From positions 1-64,000 of the forward strand of contig NZ_JAGIOH010000001.1 in NCBI RefSeq assembly GCF_017876625.1: 64,000 nucleotides of DNA, in the 5' to 3' direction. Under the pieces are notes generated by a model. The model searched no databases. It saw only the letters and a list, made by a program, of their open reading frames with translations, and was not told the DNA's origin. The position numbers were made by a program, and so were the translations under genes. Origin of the DNA: Streptomyces syringium (GTDB taxonomy: Bacteria; Actinomycetota; Actinomycetes; Streptomycetales; Streptomycetaceae). This document shows positions 46,333-57,641 of this stretch, one piece after another (the stretch's first letter is position 1; each line of letters opens with the position of its first letter).

Positions 46333-47097
46333 GTGACCGAGCCACCGCTGCGATCCTCCCGTGTTGATCTTTTCGAGGCTCACCGGATCCGCTTCGTGGA
46401 AGGGGCCGGGCCCCGGCTGTCGGCGGCAGACCAGCTGGCTATGAACCGCGTGTGGGACGAGGCGGTCCAGGCCAACTCGAGCCTCTTCGACGGGCCGGCG
46501 GTAGCGTGCACGGGACTGAATTGGGAGGAGCAGGCGGGCACCTTGGTCCTCTCCTGGGCGAGGTCGACGTATCGGTGTCGCGCCCTGCGCCGGGTTCCCG
46601 GCGCTCCCTCGGTGTCCTCCGTGTTCGTCTGCGTCCTGCAGGCGGCAGATGACGGACGTCTGCTGGTCGGGCGCATGTCGTCGTCGACAGCCGCTCCTGG
46701 CCGTTGGCAGCTGCCCGGCGGTTCCATGGAGCCGCCGCATCACGGGCAGCCGCTCGATGTGGCTGCGCTCCGCGACCATGCGGCTCGGGAGCTTCTCGAA
46801 GAGACGGGGGTCGACACGCCGCCCACGGACCTGACTCTGTGGCTGATCACGCGAGGAGAGCACGGGAACGTCGGTTTCGTGTTTCTCGCTCCGGGGCGAC
46901 CGGCCGAGCTGCTGCACGAACGGTTCGCGGCTCTGGTGGCCTCGGAGACGGCGCTGGGACGCGACTCGGAACTCGACCGGATCGCCCTGATCCGCTCCGG
47001 GACCGAGTTGGCGGAACTCGGTGGGCCTCGAGTCGACTACCTCGATCCGGTTGTCCGCCGATACGTCGAGACAGCTTGCAGTCCGACCGGCTCTTGA
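46333..47097 (+). CDS. NUDIX hydrolase
   Basis: 254-aa protein with an N-terminal extension (about 90 aa) and a NUDIX domain. The extension includes QLAMNRVWDEAVQANSSLFD and TYRCRALRRVPG, as in Streptomyces NUDIX proteins with this layout. The Nudix box is WQLPGGSMEPP, then RDHAARELLEETGVD, with a longer than usual insertion between the glycines and the RE...EE helix. It should hydrolyse a nucleoside-diphosphate-linked compound. GTG at 46333 or the GTG at 46315 is the start. Confidence 0.75.
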   Translation: MTEPPLRSSRVDLFEAHRIRFVEGAGPRLSAADQLAMNRVWDEAVQANSSLFDGPAVACTGLNWEEQAGTLVLSWARSTYRCRALRRVPGAPSVSSVFVCVLQAADDGRLLVGRMSSSTAAPGRWQLPGGSMEPPHHGQPLDVAALRDHAARELLEETGVDTPPTDLTLWLITRGEHGNVGFVFLAPGRPAELLHERFAALVASETALGRDSELDRIALIRSGTELAELGGPRVDYLDPVVRRYVETACSPTGS

Positions 47098-47222
47098 CAC
47101 GTGCGCCTACAGCTATGGGCCTCCGCTGTCCGGGCGAATGCCTCCCGACGCAGCCGTTCCCAGTCGACGCGATCCCGGTTCGAGCGAGATTTCCGCAGCC
47201 TCGACGCAGGGCCCGACGCCCT

Positions 47223-48125
47223 TCAGGGCCGGGAAGAGTCGAGCCAGGCCCTGCGGTGTCGCGCCACCTCGTAGACGATGTCGACTTGCTCCGGCGTGAG
47301 CCTTCCGCTGAGAGGTCCGAGGGCGGCGACCTCCCTTACCCGGTACACCCGGACCTGGAGTTGTGTCGCCTCCTTGGGTAACTCCTTCACGCCTACGAAC
47401 ACGAGGACCGGCTCCACCTCTACCGGGAAGGGGCAGTAGCGTTCCAGGACACCGCGTGCGTATGCGGCCTCGGCCCTGCTCTTGGCCGGATAGGGGTGCG
47501 GTGGCCCGTGGTCGACCTTGACCATGTCGTCACCGACCCACACCGACTTGCCCTGGAAATTCTTGGTGTTGACGGTGAAGACTCCTCCTGGCCCGACGAG
47601 CAAGTGGTCGATGTCCCCACCGCGGGCGAGTTGAATCGAGTGGAGAACCTTCCAGCCTTGAGCCTTGAGGCGGTCGAGTTCAGCCCCTGCTATCTGCTCG
47701 CCGGCGAGCCCCTTGAACCACGAGTCCCACTCGGTCTTCCTGCGGAGGAACCTGTCCAGCATGCGTCGGACCCGGCTCGGCCCCTTCGACCGGAGCATCT
47801 CCCGTATCCCGGAGCCGGGCCGGTTGAGAGCCAGGTCGTCGGGTGACGTAAGAGGAGGCAGTTTCCGAGGGGTCGGCCGGTTCACTGGCTTTGGCCGTGC
47901 GCGCTTGGCCTCGGGCGGCCGCTTGGGGTCCGGGTCTGCAGGAGCGGGTAGGTCCGCAAGGCGCAGTTTCAAGAGCGCCAAAGCCTCCTGGCGGTGTTCC
48001 TCGACCAGTACCTTCACCTTGCCGCTTCGGCAGTCGGCCCACGCAACGGCAGTACCGTCGGGCAGGTTCACATACAGCCGGTCGTGTCCGAAATTACGCC
48101 ATCGCGAGACCTTCAACTCAGCCAT
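47223..48125 (-). CDS. NERD domain protein
   Basis: 300-aa protein. Residues about 145-255 form a NERD (nuclease-related) domain: WFKGLAGEQIAGAELDRLKA, GWKVLHSIQLARGGDIDHLL, VGPGGVFTVNTKNFQGKSVW with the D...(E/D)xK-like nuclease core (DIDHLL, TKN). The N-terminal region is basic and proline-rich (KRPPEAKRARPKPVNRPTP) and may bind DNA. NERD proteins are thought to act in DNA processing, without a settled role. ATG at 48125 behind AGGGGG. Confidence 0.8.
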   Translation of the reverse strand: MAELKVSRWRNFGHDRLYVNLPDGTAVAWADCRSGKVKVLVEEHRQEALALLKLRLADLPAPADPDPKRPPEAKRARPKPVNRPTPRKLPPLTSPDDLALNRPGSGIREMLRSKGPSRVRRMLDRFLRRKTEWDSWFKGLAGEQIAGAELDRLKAQGWKVLHSIQLARGGDIDHLLVGPGGVFTVNTKNFQGKSVWVGDDMVKVDHGPPHPYPAKSRAEAAYARGVLERYCPFPVEVEPVLVFVGVKELPKEATQLQVRVYRVREVAALGPLSGRLTPEQVDIVYEVARHRRAWLDSSRP

Positions 48126-48412
48126 GCCGCCCCCTGACCCATCGCACCCCGAGACCATGGGAACAGTCGGATGGTGACGCCACAAGAGGACGTCCGCACT
48201 GGGCTCGGGCTCAGGTCCCCATCGCCGTTGGCGATCCGCCGCGCCGCGGTGGCCTTGGGCTCAGGGCCAGGAGGTCAGCGGCTGATTCTGCCAGCGTGCG
48301 GACTGCCGGGTGCCAGGGCCGGGCATGGGGTCCGGTCAGTACGAGACGGCGGGAGGTCCGGGGAGTCAGCGGTAGCAGGGTCAGGTCCGCAGACCGGCGG
48401 CCGGGACGCGCA

Positions 48413-48620
48413 CGTGGAGGCCGGTATCACCCTGGGCACGAACAGCGCCGAGGAGAAGGCTGCCTTCATCGCCCGAGCCGGTGAGCTGCTGTCGGACCTT
48501 CTCGGATCGCTGTCCCGCGGCGGGGTCGCACTGCACGAACTGCACCCGGAGAGCTACGGATACCACGGGGTGACCCAGTTCTCCTACTACCGCCGGAGCA
48601 CGGGCGTGCCCGCCGTCCCC
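48413..48620 (+). pseudogene. Possible tautomerase family fragment
   Basis: One frame with GC-rich third positions reads VEAGITLGTNSAEEKAAFIA, RAGELLSDLLGSLSRGG, VALHELHPESYGYHGVTQFS. The order (helix, then HEL/ENDP-like, GYxGVTQ) resembles the C-terminal half of tautomerase-superfamily proteins. There is no start codon with a ribosome binding site and the upstream part is unrelated, so it is probably a remnant in the 465-bp gap between the NERD gene and argG. Confidence 0.35.
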
Positions 48621-48651
48621 GCCGCAGCATCCGGGTCCTTGCGCGGGCCTC

Positions 48652-51710
<3,059 letters not shown>

Positions 51711-51762
51711 AAGTTGTTTTCGAACTGGCGGAGACGAGGCTCGTATGTCGTAGCTACCTTCG

Positions 51763-51779
51763 TTGTTATGGAATAACAA
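51763..51779. promoter_or_regulatory. AT-rich perfect palindrome in the separated argG upstream region
   Basis: TTGTTAT-GGA-ATAACAA with CTTCG/CGAAG further out. Removing the IS would place it about 70 bp upstream of argG. It could be an operator or a small hairpin. Confidence 0.5.
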
Positions 51780-51984
51780 GACGAAGATCGGTTGCAGCTC
51801 TGTTTTTCACCGCAGCTGCCGCATGAACTGGGCTCATCACCGCAATCCCTGCAGCAGCAGGTGGCATCGGTGTCATGGGTTCGCCTTCGTCTGAGAACGC
51901 CCGGCTGTTGACCTTCTGCTGGAACCAGTTCCACTCAAGCGAGTCCGGCTCCAGCACAGCGCGCTTCTGGAGCACCGCACTCAT
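51766..51984 (-). CDS. Putative small ORF (72 aa), overlapped by a Cys-rich frame
   Basis: ATG at 51984 overlaps the stop of the previous small ORF as ATGA. It reads MSAVLQKRAVLEPDSLEWNW then FQQKVNSRAFSDEGEP with GC-rich third positions, but the codon pattern fails after about residue 37. From there a second frame (51934 to 51707) is better coding-like and encodes a cysteine-rich segment TCCCRDCGDEPSSCGSCGEK. It ends in TTC-TAA, where TAA overlaps the CTTAG target site, 9 nt before argG in the uninterrupted sequence. A frameshift between the two frames is possible. No family recognised. Confidence 0.35.
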   Translation of the reverse strand: MSAVLQKRAVLEPDSLEWNWFQQKVNSRAFSDEGEPMTPMPPAAAGIAVMSPVHAAAAVKNRAATDLRLVIP

Positions 51985-52088
51985 GCGCCCCGCGACCCTG
52001 AGCACGGACTGCAGACCGGCTCCACCACGTCGTCCAGGTCCCAGAACCACGAGCCGCATTCCTTCGGCGCGCGCGTCAGCATACCCAT
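51981..52088 (-). CDS. Putative 35-aa small ORF
   Basis: AAGGAAG precedes the ATG at 52088. It reads MGMLTRAPKECGSWFWDLDD then VVEPVCSPCSGSRGA, with GC-rich third positions and three cysteines. The stop overlaps the ATG of the next small ORF. Too short to assign; coding status is inferred from the ribosome binding site, codon pattern and tight spacing. Confidence 0.35.
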   Translation of the reverse strand: MGMLTRAPKECGSWFWDLDDVVEPVCSPCSGSRGA

Positions 52089-52097
52089 CGAACTTCC

Positions 52098-52211
52098 TTA
52101 TCGCTTGGCAGCTCCTTCGCCCTTGGCTTGGAGTTCCGCGGGCTCCATCACTGCCTGGCGCTTCGGGGCCGTCACCGTGGCCCCCGTGTCGCGAGGTCGC
52201 AGGCGAGTCAC
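52098..52211 (-). CDS. Putative 37-aa small ORF
   Basis: A strong AGGAGG lies 7 nt before the GTG at 52211. Translation: VTRLRPRDTGATVTAPKRQA then VMEPAELQAKGEGAAKR. Its stop is 9 nt before the next small ORF. It could be a leader-like peptide, a precursor peptide or the head of a decayed gene. No family recognised. Confidence 0.35.
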   Translation of the reverse strand: MTRLRPRDTGATVTAPKRQAVMEPAELQAKGEGAAKR

Positions 52212-52269
52212 GTGAATTCCTCCTACCGGCAGACGAGTGAAGCTCGGCTCAGTAGCTGTGTCAGAACTG

Positions 52270-52770
52270 CCGAGGAGGCGGGCACGGAGCATGCCCGGGG
52301 CGTTGGTCCAGGCATCGGCCAGGTCGGTGGCCGGGTCCTGGCCGCCGGGCAGGTCGCGGGGGCTGAACGCGGGCGCCGGTGCGGTGCAGCTCGCTGATCC
52401 GGCCCAGGCGGTAGGTGCGCCGGCCCGCGCGGTCCAGGTCGCAGCGAGCAGGTACCAGCATCGCCCGGAGGTCACCACCTGCTTGGGTTCGGCGTGGCGG
52501 CGGGAGGTCTGGCCGTCGGCGGGCGTGTGGGTGAAGCGGGCCGTCTCGCTGGTCATGCACGCGGCGGCGAGGTCGGCGAGCAGGCCCGGATCGGCGGCCG
52601 GTCCGGTGTGGGTCATGACGGTGGCGGCCCGGGACAGGGCGGCCACCCGGCGCCGCAGGCGGCGGTGCGCAGGCCGAGCGCGATGGCGACGGCCTCGTCG
52701 TCGTCCAGGAGCAGCGGGGGCATCGCCGACCCGGCGACCAGCCGGTATCCGCCGGTGTTGCCCTGGAAGA
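52270..52770 (-). pseudogene. WYL-domain (YafY-type) transcriptional regulator, multiply frameshifted
   Basis: Three minus-strand frames in turn give the YafY/WYL pattern: GGYRLVAGSAMPPLLLDDDE and AVAIALGLRTAA, then RRVAALSRAATVMTHTGPAA and RHAEPKQVVTSGRCWYLLAA, then RTYRLGRISELHRTGARVQP and finally SPRDLPGGQDPATDLADAW. The HTH region is missing and parts of the domain are deleted. Non-functional. Confidence 0.75.
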
Positions 52771-52859
52771 TCGCACCCGGTATCGGCCACTACGCCTACT
52801 TCACCCACCTCGACAGCACTCCCGAGAAGGGCTCGATCCACTTCGGTTCATCCAGCGTG

Positions 52860-53021
52860 ATCGCCCCACCCATGCCCGGCCAACGACGTACAGGTGATGT
52901 TCGCCCCGTCGTCGTGCCGGACGTCCGCTTCGAGAACGAGGTGCGCACCCTGGCCGCGCACGGCTTCACCCTGCGATCCGTCGAAAGCCCCTGCGAGCCG
53001 TGCCTGCCGAGAACGTACTGA
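52860..53021 (+). pseudogene. Possible phage-type deoxynucleoside monophosphate kinase fragment
   Basis: One frame contains RPVVVPDVRFENEVRTLAAH followed by GFTLRSVE, a strong match in pattern to the PDxRFxNEA block of phage dNMP kinases. Nothing upstream belongs to such a gene. It may be a relic of integrated phage DNA or a chance match. Confidence 0.35.
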
Positions 53022-53264
53022 ACAGCGTGGGCGGCCCAACTGCCCACCATGCGTGCCGGGCCCGCATGCCCGGTGGACGTACCGGCCCTGCGCGCAGGTC
53101 CCGACCTCGCCGGTGAACACAGCCGACCGCTGAGTCCGCACCAAGCGGACGTTTCCCCGCGTCGCCCCATAGCACCCATCGCACGCCTACAGCGGCCGCC
53201 CCGTGATGAGGGCGGTCGCCGTGGCGCGCGGCGGGTGTCGGTTCCGCCGGTGCTTCCGAGGGCT

Positions 53265-53669
53265 CTACCAGCGGTAGCTGTCGTACCCGTGGTACTGAGG
53301 CGTTCCCCCTGAACCCTTCTGCACCCAGACCTTCAGCGAGAGCACGCTGCCGCTCGAGGGCTCCGGATGGAGGACCTGCTCAGGGCTGCAACTGCCGAAT
53401 CCGTCCGCGGTACGCAGCCTGAGCACCTGACCCGAGGGGCCCCGGACTTCGGCCATAGCCCGCCTTCCGTCCGGGGCGTCGTCACACACCTTCCACGCAC
53501 TCGCGCCGTAACGGTCGAAGTAGAGGGTGGCCGATCCGTTGGTCGTGCTGAGGCACACCTCGAAACCGCACATCGCCGGAGTCCGGGCCGCCTGGGCCGG
53601 CGCGGCCGCGACGCCCAGAGCCAGGGCCGTGCCACACGCCGCCCCCACGAGGGTTCTGTGCAAGCGCAT
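53265..53669 (-). CDS. Small secreted protein, last gene of an exported-protein operon
   Basis: 134-aa exported protein. Signal peptide MRLHRTLVGAACGTALALGV to AQAA. The mature part has four cysteines (MCGFEVCLSTTNG, WKVCDDAP, GFGSCSPEQ) and repeated strands (SATLYFDRYGASAWKV, GSVLSLKVWVQKG), suggesting a small disulfide-linked beta fold. Unknown family. The ATG follows GAGGAGA. It ends a run of five exported genes on the minus strand, 95 bp behind the DUF2690 gene. Confidence 0.7.
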   Translation of the reverse strand: MRLHRTLVGAACGTALALGVAAAPAQAARTPAMCGFEVCLSTTNGSATLYFDRYGASAWKVCDDAPDGRRAMAEVRGPSGQVLRLRTADGFGSCSPEQVLHPEPSSGSVLSLKVWVQKGSGGTPQYHGYDSYRW

Positions 53670-53764
53670 CAGGCGTCTCCTCTCAGGGCCTGACGTTCCA
53701 GGAAAACGTTCCGGACCAGGTTGGTGCCGCTGGTACCCACGGTCCGCGCGGTGCTGCATGCGCA

Positions 53765-54163
53765 TCAGTACCCCTCCGTGCATGCCACGTTGCCTGAGCG
53801 GGTGGTGACGCAGGCCCATGCCTGTGTGTTCCTGTCGTTGACCGATCCGGTCTTGGCGGTGGTGCTGCCACGGGCGACGGTCGCGGTCTTTGAGGCACCG
53901 AGGCGGTTCTTGACCTCGACCTGGTCTCCGGAAGAGGCGTGCCTGACCCGGCCCCATGCGGTGCGGCACGACGGGCTGTAGAGCAGTTCGACGAGCGGAC
54001 CCGCCATGCCGCTGCTGCGGACCACCCGGGCGTCGCCGGGGGTGCACGCGTTGGCCGTCGGGGCGGGTGCCGCCACGGCGGTGGTGACAGTGGCGGGGAG
54101 CAGGCCGAGTGTGATGCCTGCCGCTGTGGCGAGCGCGGTGGCGACGGTGTTACGCAGATGCAC
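53765..54163 (-). CDS. Secreted DUF2690-like protein
   Basis: 132-aa exported protein: signal peptide TVATALATAAGITLGLLPAT to AVAAP, then a mature part with SGMAGPLVELLYSPSCRTAW, GRVRHASSGDQVEVKNRLGA and GSVNDRNTQAWACVTTRSGN. The RYSxSCxAAW-like motif (LLYSPSCRTAW) and paired cysteines are typical of DUF2690, a surface or secreted actinobacterial family of unknown role. GTG at 54163 with AAGGAG. Fourth in the five-gene unit; only 20 bp after the preceding gene. Confidence 0.75.
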   Translation of the reverse strand: MHLRNTVATALATAAGITLGLLPATVTTAVAAPAPTANACTPGDARVVRSSGMAGPLVELLYSPSCRTAWGRVRHASSGDQVEVKNRLGASKTATVARGSTTAKTGSVNDRNTQAWACVTTRSGNVACTEGY

Positions 54164-54183
54164 GGAAACTCCTTCTGGTAGAT

Positions 54184-54501
54184 CTAGCAGCGGGGTATCG
54201 AGCCGCTTGCGTCCTGGTACACGTACTCGCCGTAGACGAAGCCGGTCTTGCCGCTGCGGTGGTGGTGGACCTTGACCCACGGCAGGCCGCCCACGGTCGT
54301 GTCGCACTTCATCGTCACGGCGTCCCCGAAGTAGCCGAGCGCCAGCACCCGGCAGGCCGAACCGGTGCCCGCACAGGACCGGATGCGTGCGCCGTCCACG
54401 CTGATCCTTCCGGCGACGGACGCCGCCGCGGGTGCGGCGCCGACCGCGAGTGTGGTGGCCGCGACCAGTCCGGCCAGCACACCTCGTACCGTTCCTCGCA
54501 T
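54184..54501 (-). CDS. Secreted SH3-like small protein (paralogue B)
   Basis: 105-aa exported protein: signal VRGVLAGLVAATTLAVGAAP to AAAS; mature part RISVDGARIRSCAGTGSACR, VLALGYFGDAVTMKC, GGLPWVKVHHHRSGKTGFVY, ending IPRC. The VRIRSCxxTxxxCRVLxxxxxGDxVTxxC pattern is that of bacterial SH3-like domains, which often bind cell-wall peptides. It is a paralogue of the next gene upstream. The ATG at 54501 has GAGGAG 6 nt upstream. Confidence 0.75.
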   Translation of the reverse strand: MRGTVRGVLAGLVAATTLAVGAAPAAASVAGRISVDGARIRSCAGTGSACRVLALGYFGDAVTMKCDTTVGGLPWVKVHHHRSGKTGFVYGEYVYQDASGSIPRC

Positions 54502-54515
54502 CACGTACTCCTCGC

Positions 54516-54830
54516 TCAGCAGATGGGGATGGTGCCGGGGCCCGACCTGCGGACATAACCGCCGTTGACGTAGCCGGACTTGCCGCTGCGCGCATGCCGG
54601 ACGTGGAACCAGGGGTCACCAGGAGTACCGTCGAGGCAGTGGAGGGTGACCTTGTCGCCCCGGTTCGCGGTGGCCAGGACCCGGCAGTCGCCGCCGGTGG
54701 AGGGGCACGAGCGGATACGTACACCGTCACCGGTGATGACGCCGGGCGCGGAGGCGTGGGCCGGGCCCGCCGCCATGAGTCCGGCGGCGACCACGGCGAC
54801 CACGGTCAGCGCCTTGCGGGTCTTTTTCAT
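54516..54830 (-). CDS. Secreted SH3-like small protein (paralogue A)
   Basis: 104-aa exported protein. Signal KALTVVAVVAAGLMAAGPAH. Mature part: GVRIRSCPSTGGDCRVLATA, NRGDKVTLHCLDGTPGDPWF, HVRHARSGKSGYVNGGYV, ending TIPIC. Conserved positions (IRSC, CRVLA, GD-VT-C, PW-V-H-RSGK-G-V, IP-C) match paralogue B throughout, showing a tandem duplication. AAGGGG lies 6 nt before the ATG. Lies 27 bp behind the M15-like peptidase gene. Confidence 0.75.
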   Translation of the reverse strand: MKKTRKALTVVAVVAAGLMAAGPAHASAPGVITGDGVRIRSCPSTGGDCRVLATANRGDKVTLHCLDGTPGDPWFHVRHARSGKSGYVNGGYVRRSGPGTIPIC

Positions 54831-54857
54831 GACATGCCCCTTCGACTGCGGAACGGG

Positions 54858-55460
54858 TCAGAAGTACGTGACGTCCCAGTGGTTGCCCTCGTTGACGTAC
54901 CAGTTGCCGCCACCGGAGATGTACCGCGGGTGGCCGTCGACCGAGCCGTAGCGCCGGTAGTGGGTCGTGACGTAGTCGGTGACGCAGGTGCCGCCGTCCC
55001 CTGCCTTCGTGGAAACGTCCAGCTTGTAGCCGTTCCAGTGACTCTTGTACTTGGTGTGGTTGTCCGGGTCAGACACGTTGCGCGGAGCGTGACCCCACTC
55101 GGTGCCGCCGGTGATCTGGATCTTGCATCCGCTCTTCTGGGCAAAGATCCTCATGCCGTCGACAGTCTTCTTGTTGACCTTTTCCAGGGAGGTGCAGTTG
55201 GTGACTCCCTTGGCCCGGGTCGTGCAGTTGCCCGTGGACCTCGGCTTGGGGAACTTGGAGGCCAGTCCCCCTTCCCGGAGCCGGGCGAGAGCCGCGGAGT
55301 GCGTGGCGAACTTCTCGGGCAGCGCCGCGACAGCGCCGGCGCCGGCGGAGGCGTTCACGGTGGTGCTGTTCGCGGCAGCCGTCGCGGTTGCCGACGCTTC
55401 GAATGCCGCGCCGGCGGCCAGAAGGGCGCCGACCAACGCGACCAGAGCGGACTTCCTCAT
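54858..55460 (-). CDS. Secreted M15-like zinc peptidase (DD-/LD-carboxypeptidase type)
   Basis: 200-aa exported protein and first gene of the run of five. Signal peptide: SALVALVGALLAAGAAF to EASATATAAA. The C-terminal catalytic domain has the M15 zinc site: SHWNGYKLDV (H141, D148 as ligands) and ExxHW as NEGNHWDVTYF (E191 catalytic, H194 ligand). This fold is found in D-Ala-D-Ala peptidases and phage endolysins and so suggests cleavage of peptidoglycan stem peptides. Four cysteines (NCTTRAKGVTNCTS, GCKI, GTCV) suggest disulfides. GGAAG precedes the ATG at 55460. Confidence 0.7.
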   Translation of the reverse strand: MRKSALVALVGALLAAGAAFEASATATAAANSTTVNASAGAGAVAALPEKFATHSAALARLREGGLASKFPKPRSTGNCTTRAKGVTNCTSLEKVNKKTVDGMRIFAQKSGCKIQITGGTEWGHAPRNVSDPDNHTKYKSHWNGYKLDVSTKAGDGGTCVTDYVTTHYRRYGSVDGHPRYISGGGNWYVNEGNHWDVTYF

Positions 55461-55696
55461 CCTGCTTCCTCGATTCCTTGTCGGGCGAGCCGTTCGTTCC
55501 GTGAGCCGCCGCCTCCACGGCATGCGTTGGGTCGGCATGCCGCTGCGGCAGGTCGTGCCGACCATCGGCACCCTGCCCGAGCGCATGAAGTCCCCTTCGG
55601 CTCGATCTGTCCTACAGAGGGCTCGTGCGTGGGTCCACACTGAGGCCGGGGGCGGGTTGCCGTCTTGTACGAATGCGAAGTACAGGGAGGCAGATC

Positions 55697-56575
55697 ATGG
55701 GGAGACGTGTGCAGCCGGGAGGAACGGTCGAGCTGGCCCTGAGGCCCGCGCCTGATTGGCTGAGGGCCCACGTGGTGAGCTACGCCGGGTACCGCCTGCA
55801 CGGCGCACCTCCGCGGCGCAAGCTGTTCATCCCGGCGACGACCGTAAGCCTGCTGCTGTCCTGGGGTGACCCCATGCGGGTCGTCGCCAGCGGGAACGAC
55901 GGTCTGGCGGGTACGCGTTGGGAGATGGCCCTGGTCGGCCTCCACACCACGGCCGTCACCACCGAGGTCGGTGGTACGGCTCAGGGGGTACAGCTCGAGC
56001 TGACGCCGCTGGGCGCATACGCAATGTTCGGCCTGCCGATGCGGCACCTGGCGGACATGATGGTGGATCCAGCCGCCGTGCTGGGCAGACCCTGGGTGGA
56101 CCGACTCGTCGGCCGCCTGACCCAGACCTCGGACTGGGCCAGACGCTGGAAGGTGCTCGACGAGGCGGTCGCCGGACGGCTGGCCATGGGTCCGCAGCCC
56201 TCACCGGTCGTCACGGAAGCGTGGCAACGGCTGAGCGCTTCGGGCGGAACGATGACGATAGGTGACCTCGCCACGCTCACCGGTCGCTGCCGACGCCGGC
56301 TGGAGGCGCTGTTTCGTGAACAGATCGGGCTGCCGCCGAAACGGCTGGCGCGGATCCTGCGCTTCCAAAGAGTCATCACCATCCCGCACGCTCCCGACAG
56401 GAACTGGGCGGAGCTGGCCGCGCTGTGTGGCTACCATGACCAATCGCACCTGTCCCGCGAGTTCCGTGCACTCACCGGCCTGACGGCAAATCAGTTCCGT
56501 CGGCTCGCCAACACGCCCGGCGACACCACCGCCGTGCCTGTCTACGGACGGATCGTGACCGTCCGACCGCATTGA
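55697..56575 (+). CDS. AraC family transcriptional regulator
   Basis: 292-aa regulator. The N-terminal 170 residues form a sensor-like domain (AHVVSYAGYRLHGAPPRRKL, FIPATTVSLLLSWGDPMRV). The C-terminal double HTH includes GGTMTIGDLATLTGRCRRRL, EALFREQIGLPPKRLARIL and the second helix pair WAELAALCGYHDQSHLSREF followed by RALTGLTANQFR. The ATG at 55697 sits behind GGGAGG. It is divergent from the exported five-gene run, 236 bp away, and may control it, which is inference. Confidence 0.85.
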   Translation: MGRRVQPGGTVELALRPAPDWLRAHVVSYAGYRLHGAPPRRKLFIPATTVSLLLSWGDPMRVVASGNDGLAGTRWEMALVGLHTTAVTTEVGGTAQGVQLELTPLGAYAMFGLPMRHLADMMVDPAAVLGRPWVDRLVGRLTQTSDWARRWKVLDEAVAGRLAMGPQPSPVVTEAWQRLSASGGTMTIGDLATLTGRCRRRLEALFREQIGLPPKRLARILRFQRVITIPHAPDRNWAELAALCGYHDQSHLSREFRALTGLTANQFRRLANTPGDTTAVPVYGRIVTVRPH

Positions 56576-56654
56576 CCCACGTGTGGGACCGGGTGCGGGC
56601 GCCGAGGCGGGCTCCCCCGGGACCCGGCCCGCTCGCGGCGATCCGCCCTTGCCC

Positions 56655-57641
56655 CTACCGGGTTGCCCTGGCGTCGATGTACTGCTTGATGAGTTCGTAC
56701 GAGCGTATGCGGTCGCGGAGGTCGTAGACGGGGGTCGTCAGCATGAGTTCGTCTGCTCCGGTCTCACGGACCAGTTGCGTGAGCCGGTGCACGACGGCCT
56801 CGGGTGTCCCGACGGCCTGCTGCGCACGGAAGCCGTCCAGCGCCTGTCGCTCTTCCGCTGTGAAGAGGTGGGCGGCCGCGGCCTCCGGCGTGGGGAAGGG
56901 GATCTCGCTCCGGCCCTTGAGGAGTCCGGCTTTGACGACTTCCATCGGTCCGAGGCGCCGCGCGGCCTCTTCTTCCGTCTCGGCGCACACCGCCTCCACG
57001 CACACCAGCACCCGAGGTCGCTCGCACCAACGGGACGGGGTGAACTCCGCTCGGTAACGTTCCAGGGCCGCGAGGGTGTTCTGCGGCCGGATGTGGTGGG
57101 CGATGGCGATGGGCAGGCCGAGCTCGGCGGCCAGAGCGGCACCCGCGGTGCTGGATGCCAGCAGCCACGGCTCCGGAAGCGGGCCGAGTGCGACCTCGTC
57201 GACCAGAAGGGACAAGATCGCGGCTACGTCGCCTCGGTACTCCTCATCCGTCGCCGGTCCGGCTCCGCGGCGCAGCGCCCGAGCGGTGACCTCGTCGAAG
57301 GTTCCAGGGCCACGGCCGATTCCCAGGTCGATGCGGTCCTGGTGCAAGGCGGCCAGTGTTCCGAACTGCTCCGCCAGCGTGATGGGTGCGTGGTTGGGGG
57401 CCAGCACTCCGCCCGAACCGAGGCGGATGGATGAGGTCGAGGCGGCGGCGTGTGCGGTCAACACGACTGGCGGGAACGCGCCGATTGCGGGCGAGTGGTG
57501 ATGCTCGGCGTACCAGATCCGGTGGTAGCCCAGCCGCTCCAGTCCCTGTGCGAAGGCCGCGGTGTCGCGCAGCGTGTCCACGGCTCGGGCGCCCGTTTGG
57601 ACCAGCGCGACTTCCAAGGCTGACAGAGGTGTATTGATCAT
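56655..57641 (-). CDS. LLM-class flavin-dependent oxidoreductase
   Basis: 328-aa luciferase-like monooxygenase of the bacterial-luciferase-like TIM-barrel type. Conserved parts: GYHRIWYAEHHHSPAIGAFP, SIRLGSGGVLAPNHAPITLA, FGTLAALHQDRIDLGIGRGP, PWLLASSTAGAALAAELGL, and the C-terminal VGTPEAVVHRLTQLV block. It uses reduced flavin; the substrate is unknown. ATG at 57641; an open frame to 57698 is not supported. Convergent with the AraC gene. Confidence 0.9.
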   Translation of the reverse strand: MINTPLSALEVALVQTGARAVDTLRDTAAFAQGLERLGYHRIWYAEHHHSPAIGAFPPVVLTAHAAASTSSIRLGSGGVLAPNHAPITLAEQFGTLAALHQDRIDLGIGRGPGTFDEVTARALRRGAGPATDEEYRGDVAAILSLLVDEVALGPLPEPWLLASSTAGAALAAELGLPIAIAHHIRPQNTLAALERYRAEFTPSRWCERPRVLVCVEAVCAETEEEAARRLGPMEVVKAGLLKGRSEIPFPTPEAAAAHLFTAEERQALDGFRAQQAVGTPEAVVHRLTQLVRETGADELMLTTPVYDLRDRIRSYELIKQYIDARATR

